Source of the DNA: Methylotenera_A sp031399315
GTDB taxonomy: Bacteria > Pseudomonadota > Gammaproteobacteria > Burkholderiales > Methylophilaceae
Assembly: GCA_031399315.1 (NCBI GenBank)
Contig: JANNOS010000155.1
Location: 1-14,316, forward strand
DNA length: 14,316 bases
Reading direction: 5' to 3'
A model generated the notes under the pieces. That model saw nothing but the letters and a program-made list of their open reading frames with translations, was not told where the DNA came from and searched no databases. A program made the position numbers and the translations under genes. Numbering within the stretch: the stretch's first letter is position 1; each line of letters starts with the position of its first letter. Below, one piece after another: positions 13,794-14,316 of this stretch.

Positions 13794-14316
13794 TTTTAAT
13801 TTTTTCCAGCGCCAATTGGGCCGCTTGTTGCTCGGCTACACGGCGACTTGTGCCCTCACCTAACGTTGTAACATTAAATTTTGCAATCACGCATTCTATT
13901 TTAAAAGTTTGCGCATGTGCCTCACCTTCGATGGAAACCACATTGTAATCTGGCAAATCTATTTTTTTACCTTGTAGGTATTCCTGCAGCTGAGATTTCG
14001 GGTCTTTATCAATCACCTTGGGGTCAATATTGGCAAGCTTATCCTGGTATATTTTTAACACCAAATCCTCTACCGCAGAAAACCCGCCATCCACGTATAC
14101 CGCACCAATGATAGCTTCCAAAGCATCAGCTAATATAGATGGGCGGCGCCATCCCGCACTTTTAAGCTCACCTTCACCAAGTCTTAACGCATCACCTAAC
14201 TCTAAATTTAAAGCAATTTCTGAAAGTGTGGACTCTTTAACCAGTTGTGCCCGCAATCGGCTTAAGTCGCCTTCTGGCAGTTTAGAGAAACGTTGGTATA
14301 GCTGATTTGCAATAAT
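13783..14316 (-). CDS. rnc: Ribonuclease III, C-terminal part; runs off the right edge
   Basis: It cleaves double-stranded RNA, releasing rRNA precursors and processing mRNAs. 177 residues are in the window, and the frame stays open to base 14316. Comparing the catalytic site with E. coli (D114, E117) to ADALEA here (D64 and E67 of the visible part) suggests that about 50 N-terminal residues, including the ERLEFLGD signature, lie outside. Also visible are ANQLYQRFSKLPEGDLSRLR and IIGAVYVDGGF, then a double-stranded RNA binding domain from DPKSQLQEYLQ to GTSRRVAEQQAAQLALEKI. Any shorter call starting at the internal TTG near 14256 would be wrong. Its end overlaps era by 11 nt. Confidence 0.97.
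   Translation of the reverse strand: MIANQLYQRFSKLPEGDLSRLRAQLVKESTLSEIALNLELGDALRLGEGELKSAGWRRPSILADALEAIIGAVYVDGGFSAVEDLVLKIYQDKLANIDPKVIDKDPKSQLQEYLQGKKIDLPDYNVVSIEGEAHAQTFKIECVIAKFNVTTLGEGTSRRVAEQQAAQLALEKIKNDR

Overview
The window looks like chromosomal DNA of a moderately AT-rich betaproteobacterium. The gene order rnc-era-recO-pdxJ-acpS, the beta-type Ppx and Ppk1, and a small conserved protein next to ppx suggest Nitrosomonadales, perhaps a methylotroph of the Methylophilaceae. The order assignment is an inference from gene order and protein character, not from a database search. Most of the DNA is housekeeping. The accessory parts are a two-gene restriction-modification unit, a short AT-rich small-protein gene, and a structured intergenic repeat.

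Left part (1-3568). The 5' half of htpG runs off the left edge on the minus strand, behind a good sigma-32 (heat-shock) promoter. Divergent from it are a 97-residue conserved protein, ppx (exopolyphosphatase) and a 145-residue basic protein. The basic protein joins a Lys/Ala/Pro-rich histone-H1-like arm to a ribbon-helix-helix (RHH) type DNA-binding domain. A perfect 35-nt palindrome overlaps its promoter and ends at its ribosome binding site, which suggests autoregulation.

Polyphosphate part (3569-6251). sixA and ppk1 lie on the minus strand, convergent with ppx and the basic-protein gene. A Pho box-like promoter sits upstream of ppk1, so polyP synthesis is probably induced by phosphate starvation. 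Together ppx, the RHH protein, sixA and ppk1 form a polyphosphate-centred cluster. A strong intrinsic terminator for the plus-strand transcript lies inside the 3' coding region of sixA.

Middle part (6252-10132). tcdA (tRNA ct6A dehydratase) is followed by two overlapping minus-strand genes. One encodes a specificity subunit with two target-recognition domains. The other encodes a methyltransferase with an N-terminal nuclease-like motif. This resembles a BcgI-type (type IIB/IIG) system that needs no separate restriction gene. It sits directly downstream of acpS.

Right part (10146-14316). acpS, pdxJ, a newly read 59-residue membrane-protein gene, a structured repeat at the recO stop codon, recO, an unknown 167-residue protein, era and a 5'-truncated rnc all lie on the minus strand, transcribed from right to left. 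rnc and era overlap by 11 nt. No tRNA, rRNA, CRISPR array or insertion sequence was found. The only stretch above 300 bases without an annotated gene in the usual size range (11291-11601) holds the small gene and the repeat.
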